Shown piece by piece: positions 35,397 to 44,256 of a DNA stretch of 64,000 nt. The notes below the pieces were generated by a model. That model saw only the letters and a program-made list of their open reading frames with translations. It was not told the origin of the DNA and did not search any database. How positions within the stretch are numbered: the first letter of the stretch is position 1; the number at the start of each line of letters is the position of its first letter. Position numbers and translations under genes: made by a program. The stretch comes from Planobispora rosea. GTDB lineage: Bacteria > Actinomycetota > Actinomycetes > Streptosporangiales > Streptosporangiaceae. The DNA lies in NCBI RefSeq assembly GCF_014648175.1, contig NZ_BMQP01000012.1, positions 62,001 to 126,000 of the forward strand, given 5' to 3'.

Positions 35397-36836
35397 CTAT
35401 CCGGACACCGGTGAGGCCCGATGGGACGGCTCGGCCCGCACGGTGCGGGCCCGGCCGGCCTCCTTGGCCGCGTACAGCGCGGTGTCGGCACGGCGGAGCA
35501 GCTCAAGCGGGGTCTCGCGGTGGTCCCAGAGAGCCAGGCCCGCCGAGAAGGTCTGCTGCTCCGGGGTGACGGCGCGCAGGGCGGCCAGCAGGTGTTCGGC
35601 CTCGTCCAGGTCGCGGCCGGGTATCAGCAGCACGAACTCCTCGCCCCCGTAGCGGGCCAGCATGCCGCCGCCGCCCAGCGCCAGGCTCCAGGCCGTGGCG
35701 GCGCCGGCCAGCAGCGCGTCTCCGGCCTGGTGTCCGCGGGTGTCGTTGAACCGCTTGAACCGGTCGAGGTCGATCAGGGCCAGCGCCAGGGGCGCGGCCT
35801 CGCGGGCGGCGCGCTCGTACTCCCGGGTGAGCTGGGCGTCGAGGGTGCGGCGGTTGGGCAGGCCGGTCAGCACGTCGGTGCGGGCGATCTCGTCCAGTAG
35901 CCGGGCCTGCTCCCCCAGGCGGCGCAGCATGCCCGCCATGCGGGTGACGACCAGGACGAACAGGACCGCGGAGGCGGTCGCGACGGCCAGAGTGCGGGGA
36001 TGGAGCCCCAGGGCGAAGCACACGACCGAGGTACCGGGGGCGAGCAGCACGACCGCCGTCAGCCCCAGCAGCCGGCGCGTCGTCACGGGCGTGATCGGCT
36101 CCGGTCCGGTCCGCAGCAGGTCGGCGGCGGAGGGGTGCAGTGCCGCCGCGCCCCAGAAAAGGTAGCTCAGCAGGTAGGGCATGACATCGATCGGCAGGGC
36201 CAGTGCCGCGGGATCGTCGGCCAGAACGAAGATCACATCTCCGGCGAGGAGGCAGACGACGGCCACGACGATCATCCGGAGCGCGGGCGTCCGCGCGCGC
36301 GTCATGGTCAGCACTCCGGCGAGCCCGGCCAGCAGCAGCACATCCCCGACGGGGTAGCTCAGCGCGATCGCCTCCGCGAGAACGGAGCCGTAGCCGCCGA
36401 GACCCGGACTGATCAGCACCCAGTACGGCAGGGCGAGACCGACGACGACGATGGCGCCGTCCAGCCAGGCATCCCGGTCACCGGGGGAGCGGCGGCGCCG
36501 GACGAGCATGAACAGCGCCGCGGCGACGATCGGGTACTGCGCGAGGTAGAGGCCGTCGGCTGCGGAGGGGAAGGGGTCCGTCCCGGCGATGTACTCGTAG
36601 TAGACCCATAGGGCGTCACCGGCGGCCATGGTGACCTGGGCCAACATCAGCAGCGTCCAGGGCAGGGCGGCGTCGCCGCGGCGGCGCGCGGCCGAACGCC
36701 ACATCACGGCCACGGTGACCAGGCCGCTCAGTACGCACATCACGTCACGCGGCATGCCGTACGGCAACAGCGCGAAGACCACCAGGGCGGCCACGCCGCC
36801 CAGGAGGTAGACCCGCCACGCCCGGGAACCGTTCAC
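35397..36836 (-). CDS. Diguanylate cyclase, multi-helix membrane GGDEF protein
   Basis: 479 residues. About eight to ten membrane helices fill residues 5-300. A short signalling helix and GGDEF domain (about 310-470) follow, with DVLTGLPNRRTLDAQL, LIDLDRFKRFND and an active-site GGEEF. It should make cyclic-di-GMP from GTP. There is no RxxD inhibitory site at the usual position before GGEEF, so product inhibition is not expected. No EAL domain is present. The GTG at 36836 was chosen because GGAG is just upstream and it begins before the first helix. It is divergent from the DUF2238 gene. Confidence 0.88.
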   Translation of the reverse strand: MNGSRAWRVYLLGGVAALVVFALLPYGMPRDVMCVLSGLVTVAVMWRSAARRRGDAALPWTLLMLAQVTMAAGDALWVYYEYIAGTDPFPSAADGLYLAQYPIVAAALFMLVRRRRSPGDRDAWLDGAIVVVGLALPYWVLISPGLGGYGSVLAEAIALSYPVGDVLLLAGLAGVLTMTRARTPALRMIVVAVVCLLAGDVIFVLADDPAALALPIDVMPYLLSYLFWGAAALHPSAADLLRTGPEPITPVTTRRLLGLTAVVLLAPGTSVVCFALGLHPRTLAVATASAVLFVLVVTRMAGMLRRLGEQARLLDEIARTDVLTGLPNRRTLDAQLTREYERAAREAAPLALALIDLDRFKRFNDTRGHQAGDALLAGAATAWSLALGGGGMLARYGGEEFVLLIPGRDLDEAEHLLAALRAVTPEQQTFSAGLALWDHRETPLELLRRADTALYAAKEAGRARTVRAEPSHRASPVSG

Positions 36837-36940
36837 ACCGCTCCATCGGCAGGCCGTACGGGAGGCTGAGGAAAGCCGGGACCGCACTGCCGCGCACCGG
36901 TGAAGCCCGGTTACGACGCCGAACGTTCTCGAGGTGAGCC

Positions 36941-37585
36941 ATGGTCCTCGCGCCTGCCGCACGGCGGCTGCCCCCGGTACTGGCCGCGCTGGTGCTTCTC
37001 GCGCTGGTGGTCTCCGGGCTGCGGCCTCATGACCGGTTCACCTGGTTGCTGGAGGTCTTCTGGGTGATCGGCGGCCTGCCGCTGCTGGTGGTGATCTGGC
37101 GGCGCTTCCCGCTCACCTCGCTGACCTGCTGCCTGCTGGCCGCCCACGCACTGGTGCTGATCGTCGGCGGGCACTACACCTACGCCCGGGTCCCGTTCGG
37201 CCACTGGCTGCAGGACGTGCTGGAGCTGTCACGCAATCCCTACGACCGCATCGGCCACCTGATGCAGGGCTTCGTTCCCGCGATCCTGATGCGTGAGCTG
37301 CTGGTACGGACCTCCCCGCTGCGGGGCAGCGCCTGGCTGGCGCCGTTGACCGTCTGCGTGTGCCTGGCCTTCAGCGCGTTCTTCGAGATGCTGGAGTGGT
37401 GGGCGGCGTTGGCGGCGGGGGAGGCCGCCGACGCCTTCCTGGCCGTGCAGGGCGACCAGTGGGACACCCAGTGGGACATGGCCTGCGCGCTCATCGGCGC
37501 CACCACCTCCCTGCTGCTGCTCAGCCGTCCGCACGACCGGCAGCTCGCCCGCCTCCGGGCACCCGCTGCTGTCGGCACCGCCTGA
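36941..37585 (+). CDS. DUF2238 (YjdF-like) membrane protein
   Basis: 214 residues with five to six membrane helices. NPYDRIGHLMQGFVPAILMRELLVR and CLAFSAFFEMLEWWAAL, then QGDQWDTQWDMACALIGA, are the conserved DUF2238 signatures, with charged and aromatic residues in the membrane. No function is established for the family. It is divergent from the GGDEF gene with a 104-bp gap. Confidence 0.85.
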   Translation: MVLAPAARRLPPVLAALVLLALVVSGLRPHDRFTWLLEVFWVIGGLPLLVVIWRRFPLTSLTCCLLAAHALVLIVGGHYTYARVPFGHWLQDVLELSRNPYDRIGHLMQGFVPAILMRELLVRTSPLRGSAWLAPLTVCVCLAFSAFFEMLEWWAALAAGEAADAFLAVQGDQWDTQWDMACALIGATTSLLLLSRPHDRQLARLRAPAAVGTA

Positions 37586-37586
37586 T

Positions 37587-37686
37587 CGGGGTCAGGCGGT
37601 GGGAAGGGGTCCTGCTCCTCGGCGTGGTCGGTGACGCCGTCGCCGTCGAGGCCGACGCGGATCTCGTCGGAGACGCCGTCGCCGTG
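37587..37686 (-). pseudogene. Possible remnant with calcium-repeat-like DGDG sequence
   Basis: In one leftward frame the intergenic DNA reads HGDGVSDEIRVG and LDGDGVTDHAEEQD with G/C-ending codons. This resembles thrombospondin-type-3/EF-hand-like DxDGDGVxD repeats of actinobacterial surface proteins. No start codon or ribosome site precedes it and the frame runs into DUF2238 antisense, so it is at best a fragment of a lost gene. The rest of the 237-bp gap shows only the ACCGTTCGG motif. Confidence 0.22.
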
Positions 37687-37822
37687 ACGGCGCTTCGCGG
37701 AAGCACGGGACGGCCGCCCGGCGGCATCAACCGTTCGGTGGATTCTCCGGTCAGCACCATTCGCCGCCAAGCATGACCGGCAGGCCGATTCGCCCCGGAC
37801 GCAGGCGGAAGATGCTTGATCC

Positions 37823-38734
37823 ATGGCAGTCATCGAAGTCACAGACCTCCGCAAGAGCTACGCGGGCCTGACCGTTCTGGACGGGGTGTCGTTCTCCGTG
37901 GAGGAGGGCGAGATCTTCGGGATCCTCGGGCCGAACGGCACCGGCAAGACCACCACCGTGGAGTGCGTGGAGGGCCTGCGGCGGCCCGACAGCGGGTCGA
38001 TCAGGGTCCTCGGGCTGGACCCGGTCAAGGACGCGCGCAAGGTGCGCGAGCGGATCGGGGTGCAGCTCCAGCAGACCCAGCTGCCGGAGAACATCAAGGT
38101 GTGGGAGGCGCTCGACCTGTACGCCTCCTTCTACGCCGACCCGCGTGACTGGCGGGAGCTGCTGGAGGAGTGGGGGCTGGCCGACAAACGCGACGCCCGC
38201 TTCGGCAAGCTGTCCGGCGGCCAGCAGCAGCGGCTGTTCATCGCACTGGCGCTGGTCGGCAACCCGCGGGTGGCCTTCCTGGACGAGCTGACCACGGGCC
38301 TGGACCCGCAGGCCCGCCGTACCACCTGGGAGCTGGTCAAGAAGGTCCGGGCGAGCGGGGTGACGGTGGTGCTGGTCAGCCACTTCATGGACGAGGTGGA
38401 GGAGCTGTGCGACCGCGTCGCCGTCTTCGACCGCGGCAAGGTCGTGGCGATCGACACCCCGGCAGGACTGGTCGGCGGCGAGCACCGGATGCGGTTCACG
38501 CTGATGACCGAGGACGCGAGCGGCCAGGGGGACACAGCCGGCCTGGAGGACCTGCCCGAGGTGATCGGCGTGTCCCGGGAGGGGAGGCGGGTGGTCGTCA
38601 CGGGCCGGGGTGACTTCGCCACCGCGGTCACCGCGCACCTGGCTCGCAACCACATCCTGGTCAGCGATCTCCGCATCGACAAGCGCACCCTGGACGACGC
38701 GTTCGCCGCCCTGACCGGCCGGTCCTTCGAGTAA
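37823..38734 (+). CDS. ABC-2 transporter ATP-binding protein (cassette B)
   Basis: 303 residues, paralogous to the protein at 21488-22402 along its whole length. Walker A is GPNGTGKTTT (Thr where A has Ala), signature LSGGQQQRLFIALAL, Walker B VAFLDELTTGLD and H-loop LVSHFMDEVE. It starts a rightward operon in the same order as cassette A: ATPase, permease, kinase, regulator. The ATPase likely drives export of an envelope-active molecule. Confidence 0.92.
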   Translation: MAVIEVTDLRKSYAGLTVLDGVSFSVEEGEIFGILGPNGTGKTTTVECVEGLRRPDSGSIRVLGLDPVKDARKVRERIGVQLQQTQLPENIKVWEALDLYASFYADPRDWRELLEEWGLADKRDARFGKLSGGQQQRLFIALALVGNPRVAFLDELTTGLDPQARRTTWELVKKVRASGVTVVLVSHFMDEVEELCDRVAVFDRGKVVAIDTPAGLVGGEHRMRFTLMTEDASGQGDTAGLEDLPEVIGVSREGRRVVVTGRGDFATAVTAHLARNHILVSDLRIDKRTLDDAFAALTGRSFE

Positions 38735-38747
38735 AGGAAGTTCGATC

Positions 38748-39443
38748 ATGATGAAGCTCGCCGTCGTCGAGACCAGGCTGCTGACCCGGGAGCCCGGGGC
38801 GTTGTTCTCGCTGCTCATCCCGCTGTTCATCCTGGTGGTGTTCGGAAGCTCGATCGAGCCGGGTGACACCGTGCTGCTGCCGATGGCGCTGGCCATCGCC
38901 GTGGGGATGGTGGGCCTGTACCTGCTGCCCACCACCCTGGCCACCTACCGCGAGCGGGGGATCCTGCGCAGGTTGTCCGCCACGCCGGTGCGCCCGGGGA
39001 ACCTGCTGGTGGTGCAGCTGCTCCTGCAGCTCATCCTCGCGGTGACCGCCTGCGGGCTGCTGCTGGCCGTCGCGGGCACCGTCCTCGGCGCCCGGCTGCC
39101 CACCGGAGTCGCGTCCGCGGCGCTGGTGTTCCTCCTCGGTACGGCGAGCATGTTCGCCATCGGCCTGCTCATCGCGGCGCTGGCGCCGAACGGCCGGGCC
39201 GCCAACGGGATCGGGGTCCTGCTGTACTTCCCGATGGCCTACCTCGCCGGGCTCATGCAGCCCAAGGACCAGATGCCCGCTATGGTGGCCCGCATCGGGG
39301 AGTACACCCCCCTGGGTGCTTTCGGGCAGAGCCTGCGCGAGGTCTGGGCGGGCGGTGCCCCCAGCCCCCTGCTGCTGGGGGTGCTGGCCGCCTACGCCCT
39401 GGTCGTCAGCCTCACGGCGGCCAAGCTCTTCCGCTGGGAGTGA
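38748..39443 (+). CDS. ABC-2 type permease (cassette B)
   Basis: 231 residues, six helices. LLPTTLATYRERGILRRLSATPVRPGNLLVVQL and YFPMAYLAGLMQPKDQMPAMVARIGEYTPLGAFGQSLREVW match the corresponding loops of the cassette A permease, but the N-terminus is about 30 residues shorter. AAAGGAAG precedes the ATG; the ATPase ends 13 bp upstream. Confidence 0.9.
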   Translation: MMKLAVVETRLLTREPGALFSLLIPLFILVVFGSSIEPGDTVLLPMALAIAVGMVGLYLLPTTLATYRERGILRRLSATPVRPGNLLVVQLLLQLILAVTACGLLLAVAGTVLGARLPTGVASAALVFLLGTASMFAIGLLIAALAPNGRAANGIGVLLYFPMAYLAGLMQPKDQMPAMVARIGEYTPLGAFGQSLREVWAGGAPSPLLLGVLAAYALVVSLTAAKLFRWE

Positions 39444-39446
39444 CGG

Positions 39447-40622
39447 ATGACCGGCCGGCTCGACCGATGGGAACGGCTGCTGGAGCGCCAGATGGCGGCT
39501 GCGCCGTACGTCCTGCTGGCGGTCTCCGCGGTGCTCTCGCTGCTGACCGGCGCAAACCCCTGGATCACGCTCGGCCTCACCGCTCTCGCGGCCACCTGGA
39601 TGTGGCTGATGCCGCGGGGCGCGGCCGGTGGCGCGGTCTACGTGGCCGGGCTGGTGGTTCTGATCGGCGCGCTCTGCACGCAGGGAGTGTGGTTCGCGAG
39701 CTTCTTCGGCTTCGTTGGATTCCTCCACTCCTGGCAGTACCTGAAGGGGGCGTGGCGGCTGGCCGGGGTGGGCGCCACGGCGGCGATCAGCGTCGCGACC
39801 TACAACGGGGGCCTGCCCGAGCCCACCCCCTTCGCGATCTTCACCTACCTGTTCTTCACCGCCGCCATCGTCGCGGGAGTGAGCCTGTTCAGCTTCGTCG
39901 GAGAGGTCACCGCCGAACGGAGCGACGAGCGCAGGCGCATGGTGGCGCAGCTCGAAGAGGCCATGCGGGAGAACGCCGGGCTCCAGGCCCAGCTGCTGGT
40001 CCAGGCCCGCGAGGCGGGCGTGATGGACGAGCGGCAGCGCATGGCGGCGGAGATCCACGACACCCTCGCCCAGGGGCTGACCGGCATCATCGCCCAGCTC
40101 CAGGCGGCCAAGCAGGCCGAGGACTGGCGGCGCAACGTGGACAACGCGATAGGGCTGGCCCGCGAGAGCCTCGCCGAGGCGCGGCGCTCGGTGCACGCGG
40201 TCGGGCCCGGCCAGCTGGAGGCGGCCCCGCTGCCCGAGGCGCTGGAGGACGTCGTGGCCCGGTGGGGGGAGCTCAACGGGGTGCGTGCGGATTTCACCGT
40301 CACTGGTACGGTCCGTCCCATGCATCTGGAGGTCGAGGAGACGTTGCTCCGCACGGCGCAGGAGGCCCTGGCCAACGCGGCCAAGCACGCCGCCGCGTCC
40401 CGGGTCGGGCTGACCCTGTCGTACATGGGGGACGTGGTCACCCTGGACGTCCGCGACGACGGCGCCGGATTCGACCCGGAGCGCGTCCGGGAGGCCGGGG
40501 GGTTCGGCCTGACCGCGATGCGCAAGCGGGTCAGCCGGCTGGCGGGCACGCTGGAGATCGAGTCCGAGCCCGGCGGTGGCACCGCGGTCTCGGCGAGCGT
40601 CCCGGCGGTGGCCCGTGGCTGA
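39447..40622 (+). CDS. NarL-type sensor histidine kinase (cassette B)
   Basis: 391 residues. Five membrane helices (residues about 18-155) are followed by a coiled coil. HisKA_3 has its His in RQRMAAEIHDTLAQGLTGIIAQLQAAKQ, and the HATPase has LLRTAQEALANAAKHA, DDGAGFD and GFGLTAMRKRVSRL. It is clearly paralogous to the cassette A kinase, mainly from the coiled coil onward; the membrane sensor has diverged, so the two probably detect different signals. It begins 3 bp after the permease and overlaps its regulator by 8 bases. Confidence 0.92.
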   Translation: MTGRLDRWERLLERQMAAAPYVLLAVSAVLSLLTGANPWITLGLTALAATWMWLMPRGAAGGAVYVAGLVVLIGALCTQGVWFASFFGFVGFLHSWQYLKGAWRLAGVGATAAISVATYNGGLPEPTPFAIFTYLFFTAAIVAGVSLFSFVGEVTAERSDERRRMVAQLEEAMRENAGLQAQLLVQAREAGVMDERQRMAAEIHDTLAQGLTGIIAQLQAAKQAEDWRRNVDNAIGLARESLAEARRSVHAVGPGQLEAAPLPEALEDVVARWGELNGVRADFTVTGTVRPMHLEVEETLLRTAQEALANAAKHAAASRVGLTLSYMGDVVTLDVRDDGAGFDPERVREAGGFGLTAMRKRVSRLAGTLEIESEPGGGTAVSASVPAVARG

Positions 40623-41274
40623 GATCCCCGCGACGCCCGGCACCCCGATCCGGTTGCTGATCGCCGACGACCACCCCGTCGTCCGCGACGGCATCCGCGG
40701 CATGTTCACCGGCGACCCGGACTTCGAGGTCCTCGGCGAGGCCTCCGACGGCGCCCGTGCCGTCGAGCTCGCGCGGGCGCTGAACCCGGACGTGATCCTC
40801 ATGGACCTGCGCATGCCCGGGACGGACGGCGTCGCCGCCATCAAGGAACTCGCCCGGCTGGGCAGCGCGGCCCGCGTCCTGGTCCTGACCACCTACGACA
40901 CCGACCGGGACGTCCTGCCCGCCATCGAGGCCGGCGCCACCGGCTACCTCCTCAAGGACACCGGCCGCGACGAGCTCCTGCGTGCCGTCCGTACGGCGGC
41001 GCGGGGCGAAGCCGTGCTCTCCCCCTCGGTCGCCACCCGCCTCCTCGGCCAGGTCCGCACCCCCGCCGACCCGCTGAGCGCCCGGGAGCTGGAGATCCTC
41101 CACCTCATCGCCGACGGCGCCACCAACCGCGAGGTCGCTGCCCGCCTGTTTATCAGCGAGGCCACGGTCAAGAGCCACGTGCTGCACATCTACACCAAAC
41201 TCGGCGTCAACGACCGCGCGGCCGCCGTCGCCACCGCCTTCCGGCGCGGCCTGCTCACCCTGGACAACGGCTGA
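40615..41274 (+). CDS. NarL/LuxR-type response regulator (cassette B)
   Basis: 219 residues. The receiver has IADDHPVVRDG, phospho-acceptor Asp in VILMDLRMPGTDG, VLVLTTYD and GYLLKDTGRDELL. The LuxR domain reads LSARELEILHLIADGATNREVAARLFISEATVKSHVLHIYTKLGVNDR. The DNA-recognition helix is the same as in the cassette A regulator except for conservative changes, so cross-regulation is possible. The GTG at 40615 overlaps the kinase's last codons. Confidence 0.92.
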   Translation: MAEIPATPGTPIRLLIADDHPVVRDGIRGMFTGDPDFEVLGEASDGARAVELARALNPDVILMDLRMPGTDGVAAIKELARLGSAARVLVLTTYDTDRDVLPAIEAGATGYLLKDTGRDELLRAVRTAARGEAVLSPSVATRLLGQVRTPADPLSARELEILHLIADGATNREVAARLFISEATVKSHVLHIYTKLGVNDRAAAVATAFRRGLLTLDNG

Positions 41275-41292
41275 GCCGGACGTGTGACACGG

Positions 41293-41883
41293 CTAGGCCG
41301 GGTGGGTGACGTCGATCACTGACCGGCACAGCGCGCCCAGCTCGTCGACCACCGCGTCGAGGGGCGCCGAGGCGCGCTGGGCCTGCGCGAGGACGAGCGC
41401 GCCCTCCAGCGCGCCGACCACGAGCACCGCCACGGACCGCGCCCGCTGCCGGTCGGCCCCGTCGGCGACGAGCTTGTCGGAGATCAGGCCGCACCAGGTC
41501 GCGAACGTCTCCCCCGCGACGTCGCGGGCGGACCGTTCGGTGCCCAGGGCCGCCGCGACGATCGGGCACCCGACGGCGTAGTCACCGGCTTCGAGGCCGC
41601 GGCGCCACAGGTCGGCCAGCGCGCGCAGGGCGCCCGGCGTATCCGACGCGTCGAGTATCCGGGTCACTCCGGTGCTCAGATGGTCGGCGGCGCTGCGCGT
41701 GGCCTCCTCGACGAGCTGGGACTTGCCGCCGGGGAAGTGGTGGTAGACCGAGCCGCGCGGCGCACCGCTGTCGGCCAGCACGTCCGCGAACGAGACCGCG
41801 GCGACGCCGCGCCGGCGGATCAGTTTGACCGCACTGCGGATCATCGCCTCCCGGGGGCCGTCCCGGTCCTGTCGTCTCGTCAT
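41293..41883 (-). CDS. TetR-family transcriptional regulator
   Basis: 196 residues. The DNA-binding domain is MIRSAVKLIRRRGVAAVSFADVLADSGAPRGSVYHHFPGGKSQLVEE. The C-terminal part (GDYAVGCPIVAAALG, CGLISDKL, LGALEGALVLAQAQR) resembles the LmrA/YxaF group of TetR repressors. The ATG at 41883 is 20 bp from a 34-bp inverted repeat lying between this gene and the divergent thioesterase, which it very likely represses along with itself. Confidence 0.9.
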   Translation of the reverse strand: MTRRQDRDGPREAMIRSAVKLIRRRGVAAVSFADVLADSGAPRGSVYHHFPGGKSQLVEEATRSAADHLSTGVTRILDASDTPGALRALADLWRRGLEAGDYAVGCPIVAAALGTERSARDVAGETFATWCGLISDKLVADGADRQRARSVAVLVVGALEGALVLAQAQRASAPLDAVVDELGALCRSVIDVTHPA

Positions 41884-41902
41884 CCCGCCGCTCTCGCTCC
41901 CT

Positions 41903-41936
41903 CCGGTTCTATGTATGTTGTCATACATAGAACCGG
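41903..41936. promoter_or_regulatory. TetR operator, 15-bp perfect inverted repeat
   Basis: CCGGTTCTATGTATG and CATACATAGAACCGG are perfect 15-bp arms around TTGT. It stands in the 92-bp gap between the TetR gene and the divergent thioesterase gene and must control both promoters. Confidence 0.85.
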
Positions 41937-41975
41937 TGTGCACCGGAAACCCCCGTCCTGCTCCAAGGAGACAGC

Positions 41976-42797
41976 GTGATCGAGACCGGCGCTCCGCCGC
42001 ACCCGTTCGACACGGCCATCGCACTCGCCCCCGCGGCCGACGGCCGCGTCACGAGCCGGACCCGGCCGGAGTACGCGAACATGGTCGGCCCCTTCGGCGG
42101 CATCACCGCCGCCACCCTCGTCCGGGCCGTCCAGCAGCATCCCGACCGGCTCGGCGATCCGCTCTCCCTGACCGTCAACTACGCCGCTCCCGTGGCCGAC
42201 GGCGACTTCGACATCACCACGCGGATCGTGCGCAGCAACCGCACCAACCAGCACTGGCTGCTGGAGCTGTCGCAGGACGGCGTCGTCACGACCACCGCCA
42301 CCGCGGTCTTCGGCATCCACCGCGACACCTGGTCGGACACCGAGGCCGGCATGCCGCCGGCGCCGCCGCCGGAGGCCGTGCCCGTACAGGAGTTCCCGGA
42401 CTTCATCGCCTGGGCCCGCAACTACGAGATGCGGTTCGTCGAGGGCGCCGTACCGGACCAGGACACCGGCGAGAACCCCGACTCGACCACGACCCTGTGG
42501 GTGCGCGACGCCCCGGCCCGCCCCCTCGACTTCCCGGCGCTGGCGTCGATGTGCGACGTGTTCTACCCGCGGGTGTTCCTGCGGCGCGGCCGGTACATGG
42601 CGGCCGGCACCGTCTCCCTCACCGTGTACTTCCACGCCGACGCCGGGGAGATCGCCGCCCAGGGCGAGGATCACATCCTGGGAACCGCGCGCACCCACCG
42701 CTTCTCACGCGGCTACTTCGACCAGACCGCCCGGATGTGGGGCCGCGACGGCACCCTGCTGGCGTCCAGCCACCAGCTGGTCTACTTCAAGGACTGA
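41976..42797 (+). CDS. Acyl-CoA thioesterase-like double-hotdog protein
   Basis: 273 residues built as two hotdog halves. The first contains RPEYANMVGPFGGITAATLVRAVQQHPDRLGDPLSLTVNYAAPV. The second has the matching MAAGTVSLTVYFHADAGEIAAQGEDHILGTARTHRFSRGYFDQTARMW. This layout fits TesB-like thioesterases, which hydrolyse acyl-CoA to free acid and CoA. The active-site triad cannot be placed with certainty. The GTG at 41976 has AAGGAG upstream. Control by the divergent TetR suggests induction by an acyl-CoA or related ligand. Confidence 0.8.
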   Translation: MIETGAPPHPFDTAIALAPAADGRVTSRTRPEYANMVGPFGGITAATLVRAVQQHPDRLGDPLSLTVNYAAPVADGDFDITTRIVRSNRTNQHWLLELSQDGVVTTTATAVFGIHRDTWSDTEAGMPPAPPPEAVPVQEFPDFIAWARNYEMRFVEGAVPDQDTGENPDSTTTLWVRDAPARPLDFPALASMCDVFYPRVFLRRGRYMAAGTVSLTVYFHADAGEIAAQGEDHILGTARTHRFSRGYFDQTARMWGRDGTLLASSHQLVYFKD

Positions 42798-42826
42798 CCG
42801 TCCCGGACCCGGCCTCCGGGCCGGAG

Positions 42827-42861
42827 TCCGGGGTCCGGGGTCCGGGGTCCGGGGTCCGGGG
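42827..42861. repeat. TCCGGGG heptamer, five tandem copies
   Basis: Five exact head-to-tail copies of TCCGGGG lie in the gap between the thioesterase and EF-Tu genes. It is a simple-sequence tract that could vary in copy number between strains. Confidence 0.85.
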
Positions 42862-43003
42862 AATAATCCGTTGCCCGCCACCGCTGAGCGGGCCATCATG
42901 GTCATCATGTTCCGGCACGCTCGCCTCGTGACGCCCGCCGCCGCGGGTGTCTTCGAGCGTGCCTGCGACGGCCTGGAGCGCTGACCTCTTCCCGTACGTC
43001 CGA

Positions 43004-43046
43004 CGTGACCCGGCGGGGGGAGGTTGCCGACCCGAGACGGGTCACG
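43004..43046. promoter_or_regulatory. Inverted repeat in leader of EF-Tu gene
   Basis: CGTGACCCG and CGGGTCACG form 9-bp perfect arms with a 25-base loop, ending 32 bp before the EF-Tu start. It could be an operator or a leader hairpin. No promoter boxes could be assigned. Confidence 0.4.
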
Positions 43047-43078
43047 ACGGATCCAGGCAGTCTGAAGGAAGAGACCTC

Positions 43079-44245
43079 ATGGCCAAGCAGGCCTATGTGC
43101 GCAACAAGCCGCACCTCAACATCGGCACGATGGGCCACGTCGACCACGGCAAGACCACGCTGACCGCCGCGATCACCAAGGTGCTCGCCGAGCGGGGCCA
43201 GGCCACGTACACGCCGTTCGAGCGGATCGACCGGACCCCGGAGGAGCACCTGCGGGGCATCACGATCAACATCTCGCACGTCGAGTACGAGACCGCCACC
43301 CGCCACTACGCGCACGTGGACATGCCGGGCCACGCCGACTACGTGAAGAACATGATCACGGGGGCGGCGCAGCTCGACGGTGCGATCCTCGTCGTGTCCG
43401 CCCAGGACGGCATCATGCCGCAGACCAGGGAGCACGTGCTGCTCGCCCGCCGGGTGGGCGTCGAGCACCTGGTCGTCGCGGTCAACAAGGCCGACGGCGC
43501 CGACCCGGAGCTGACCGACCTGGTCGAGCTGGAGCTGGCCGACCTGCTGGCCGAGCACGGCTACCCGGACGCGCCGATGGTACGGGTGTCCGGACTGCGG
43601 GCGCTGGAGGGCGACCCGGTGTGGACGGCGTCGGTCGAGGCGCTGCTCCAGGCGGTCGACGAGCACATCCCCGTGCCCGTCAGGTACGTGGACGCGCCGT
43701 TCCTGATGCCGGTGGAGAACGTGCTCACGGTGACCGGCCGGGGCACGGTCGTCACCGGCGCCATCGAGCGGGGCACCGTACGGGTGGGCGACTCGGTGGA
43801 GGTCGTCGGGCTCGGCGACGGGTTCACCGCGGTGGTCACCGGGGTGGAGACGTTCGGCAAGACGATGGAGCGGGGCGAGGCGGGCGACAACGCCGCCGTC
43901 CTGCTGCGCGGGGTCAAGCGCGAGCAGGTGCGGCGCGGGATGGTGCTGGCGGCTCCGCTGAGCCAGCGCGCCCGCCGGTCGTTCACCGCCCGGCTGTACC
44001 TCCTCACCGCCGAGGAGGGCGGACGGCGGCGGCCGATCGCCTCCGGGTACCGGCCGCAGTTCTACCTGCGCACCACCGACGTGCCGGGTGAGCTGACGCT
44101 GCCGTCGGCCGCGCAGCCCGGCCAGACCGTGGAGGTGTCGGTGGAGCTGGGCAGGGCGGTGGCGGTCGAGCCGGGCCTCGGCTTCGCGATCCGCGAGGGC
44201 GGGCTCACCGTCGGCGCGGGCACGGTCCTCGCCGTGGCGGACTGA
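43079..44245 (+). CDS. tuf: Divergent second elongation factor Tu (EF-Tu3-like)
   Basis: 388 residues, a complete EF-Tu. The G domain has [16 protein letters not shown] and NKAD, and both beta-barrel domains are present ([41 protein letters not shown]). EF-Tu delivers aminoacyl-tRNA to the ribosome. No ribosomal-protein genes surround it, so it is not the housekeeping str-operon copy, and it differs at many normally invariant sites: Met for Cys in DCPGHAD, and shortened loops. By motif alignment E. coli Gln124 is Arg125 here and Tyr160 is His160; both positions contact kirromycin. Gly316, Gln329, Ala375 and Glu378 equivalents are unchanged. Streptomyces EF-Tu3 is known to resist elfamycins. 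GAAGGAAGAG precedes the ATG. Confidence 0.9.
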   Translation: MAKQAYVRNKPHLNIGTMGHVDHGKTTLTAAITKVLAERGQATYTPFERIDRTPEEHLRGITINISHVEYETATRHYAHVDMPGHADYVKNMITGAAQLDGAILVVSAQDGIMPQTREHVLLARRVGVEHLVVAVNKADGADPELTDLVELELADLLAEHGYPDAPMVRVSGLRALEGDPVWTASVEALLQAVDEHIPVPVRYVDAPFLMPVENVLTVTGRGTVVTGAIERGTVRVGDSVEVVGLGDGFTAVVTGVETFGKTMERGEAGDNAAVLLRGVKREQVRRGMVLAAPLSQRARRSFTARLYLLTAEEGGRRRPIASGYRPQFYLRTTDVPGELTLPSAAQPGQTVEVSVELGRAVAVEPGLGFAIREGGLTVGAGTVLAVAD

Positions 44246-44256
44246 CCGCTCACCAC

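Noticed and set aside
36836..36962. Longer N-terminus for the GGDEF protein
   Set aside because: The extra 42 residues are Arg/Ser-rich, overlap the divergent DUF2238 start and lack a ribosome site; the GTG at 36836 is better.
42827..42861. Heptamer tract as a CRISPR-like array
   Set aside because: Direct head-to-tail repeats without spacers; simple slippage tract.
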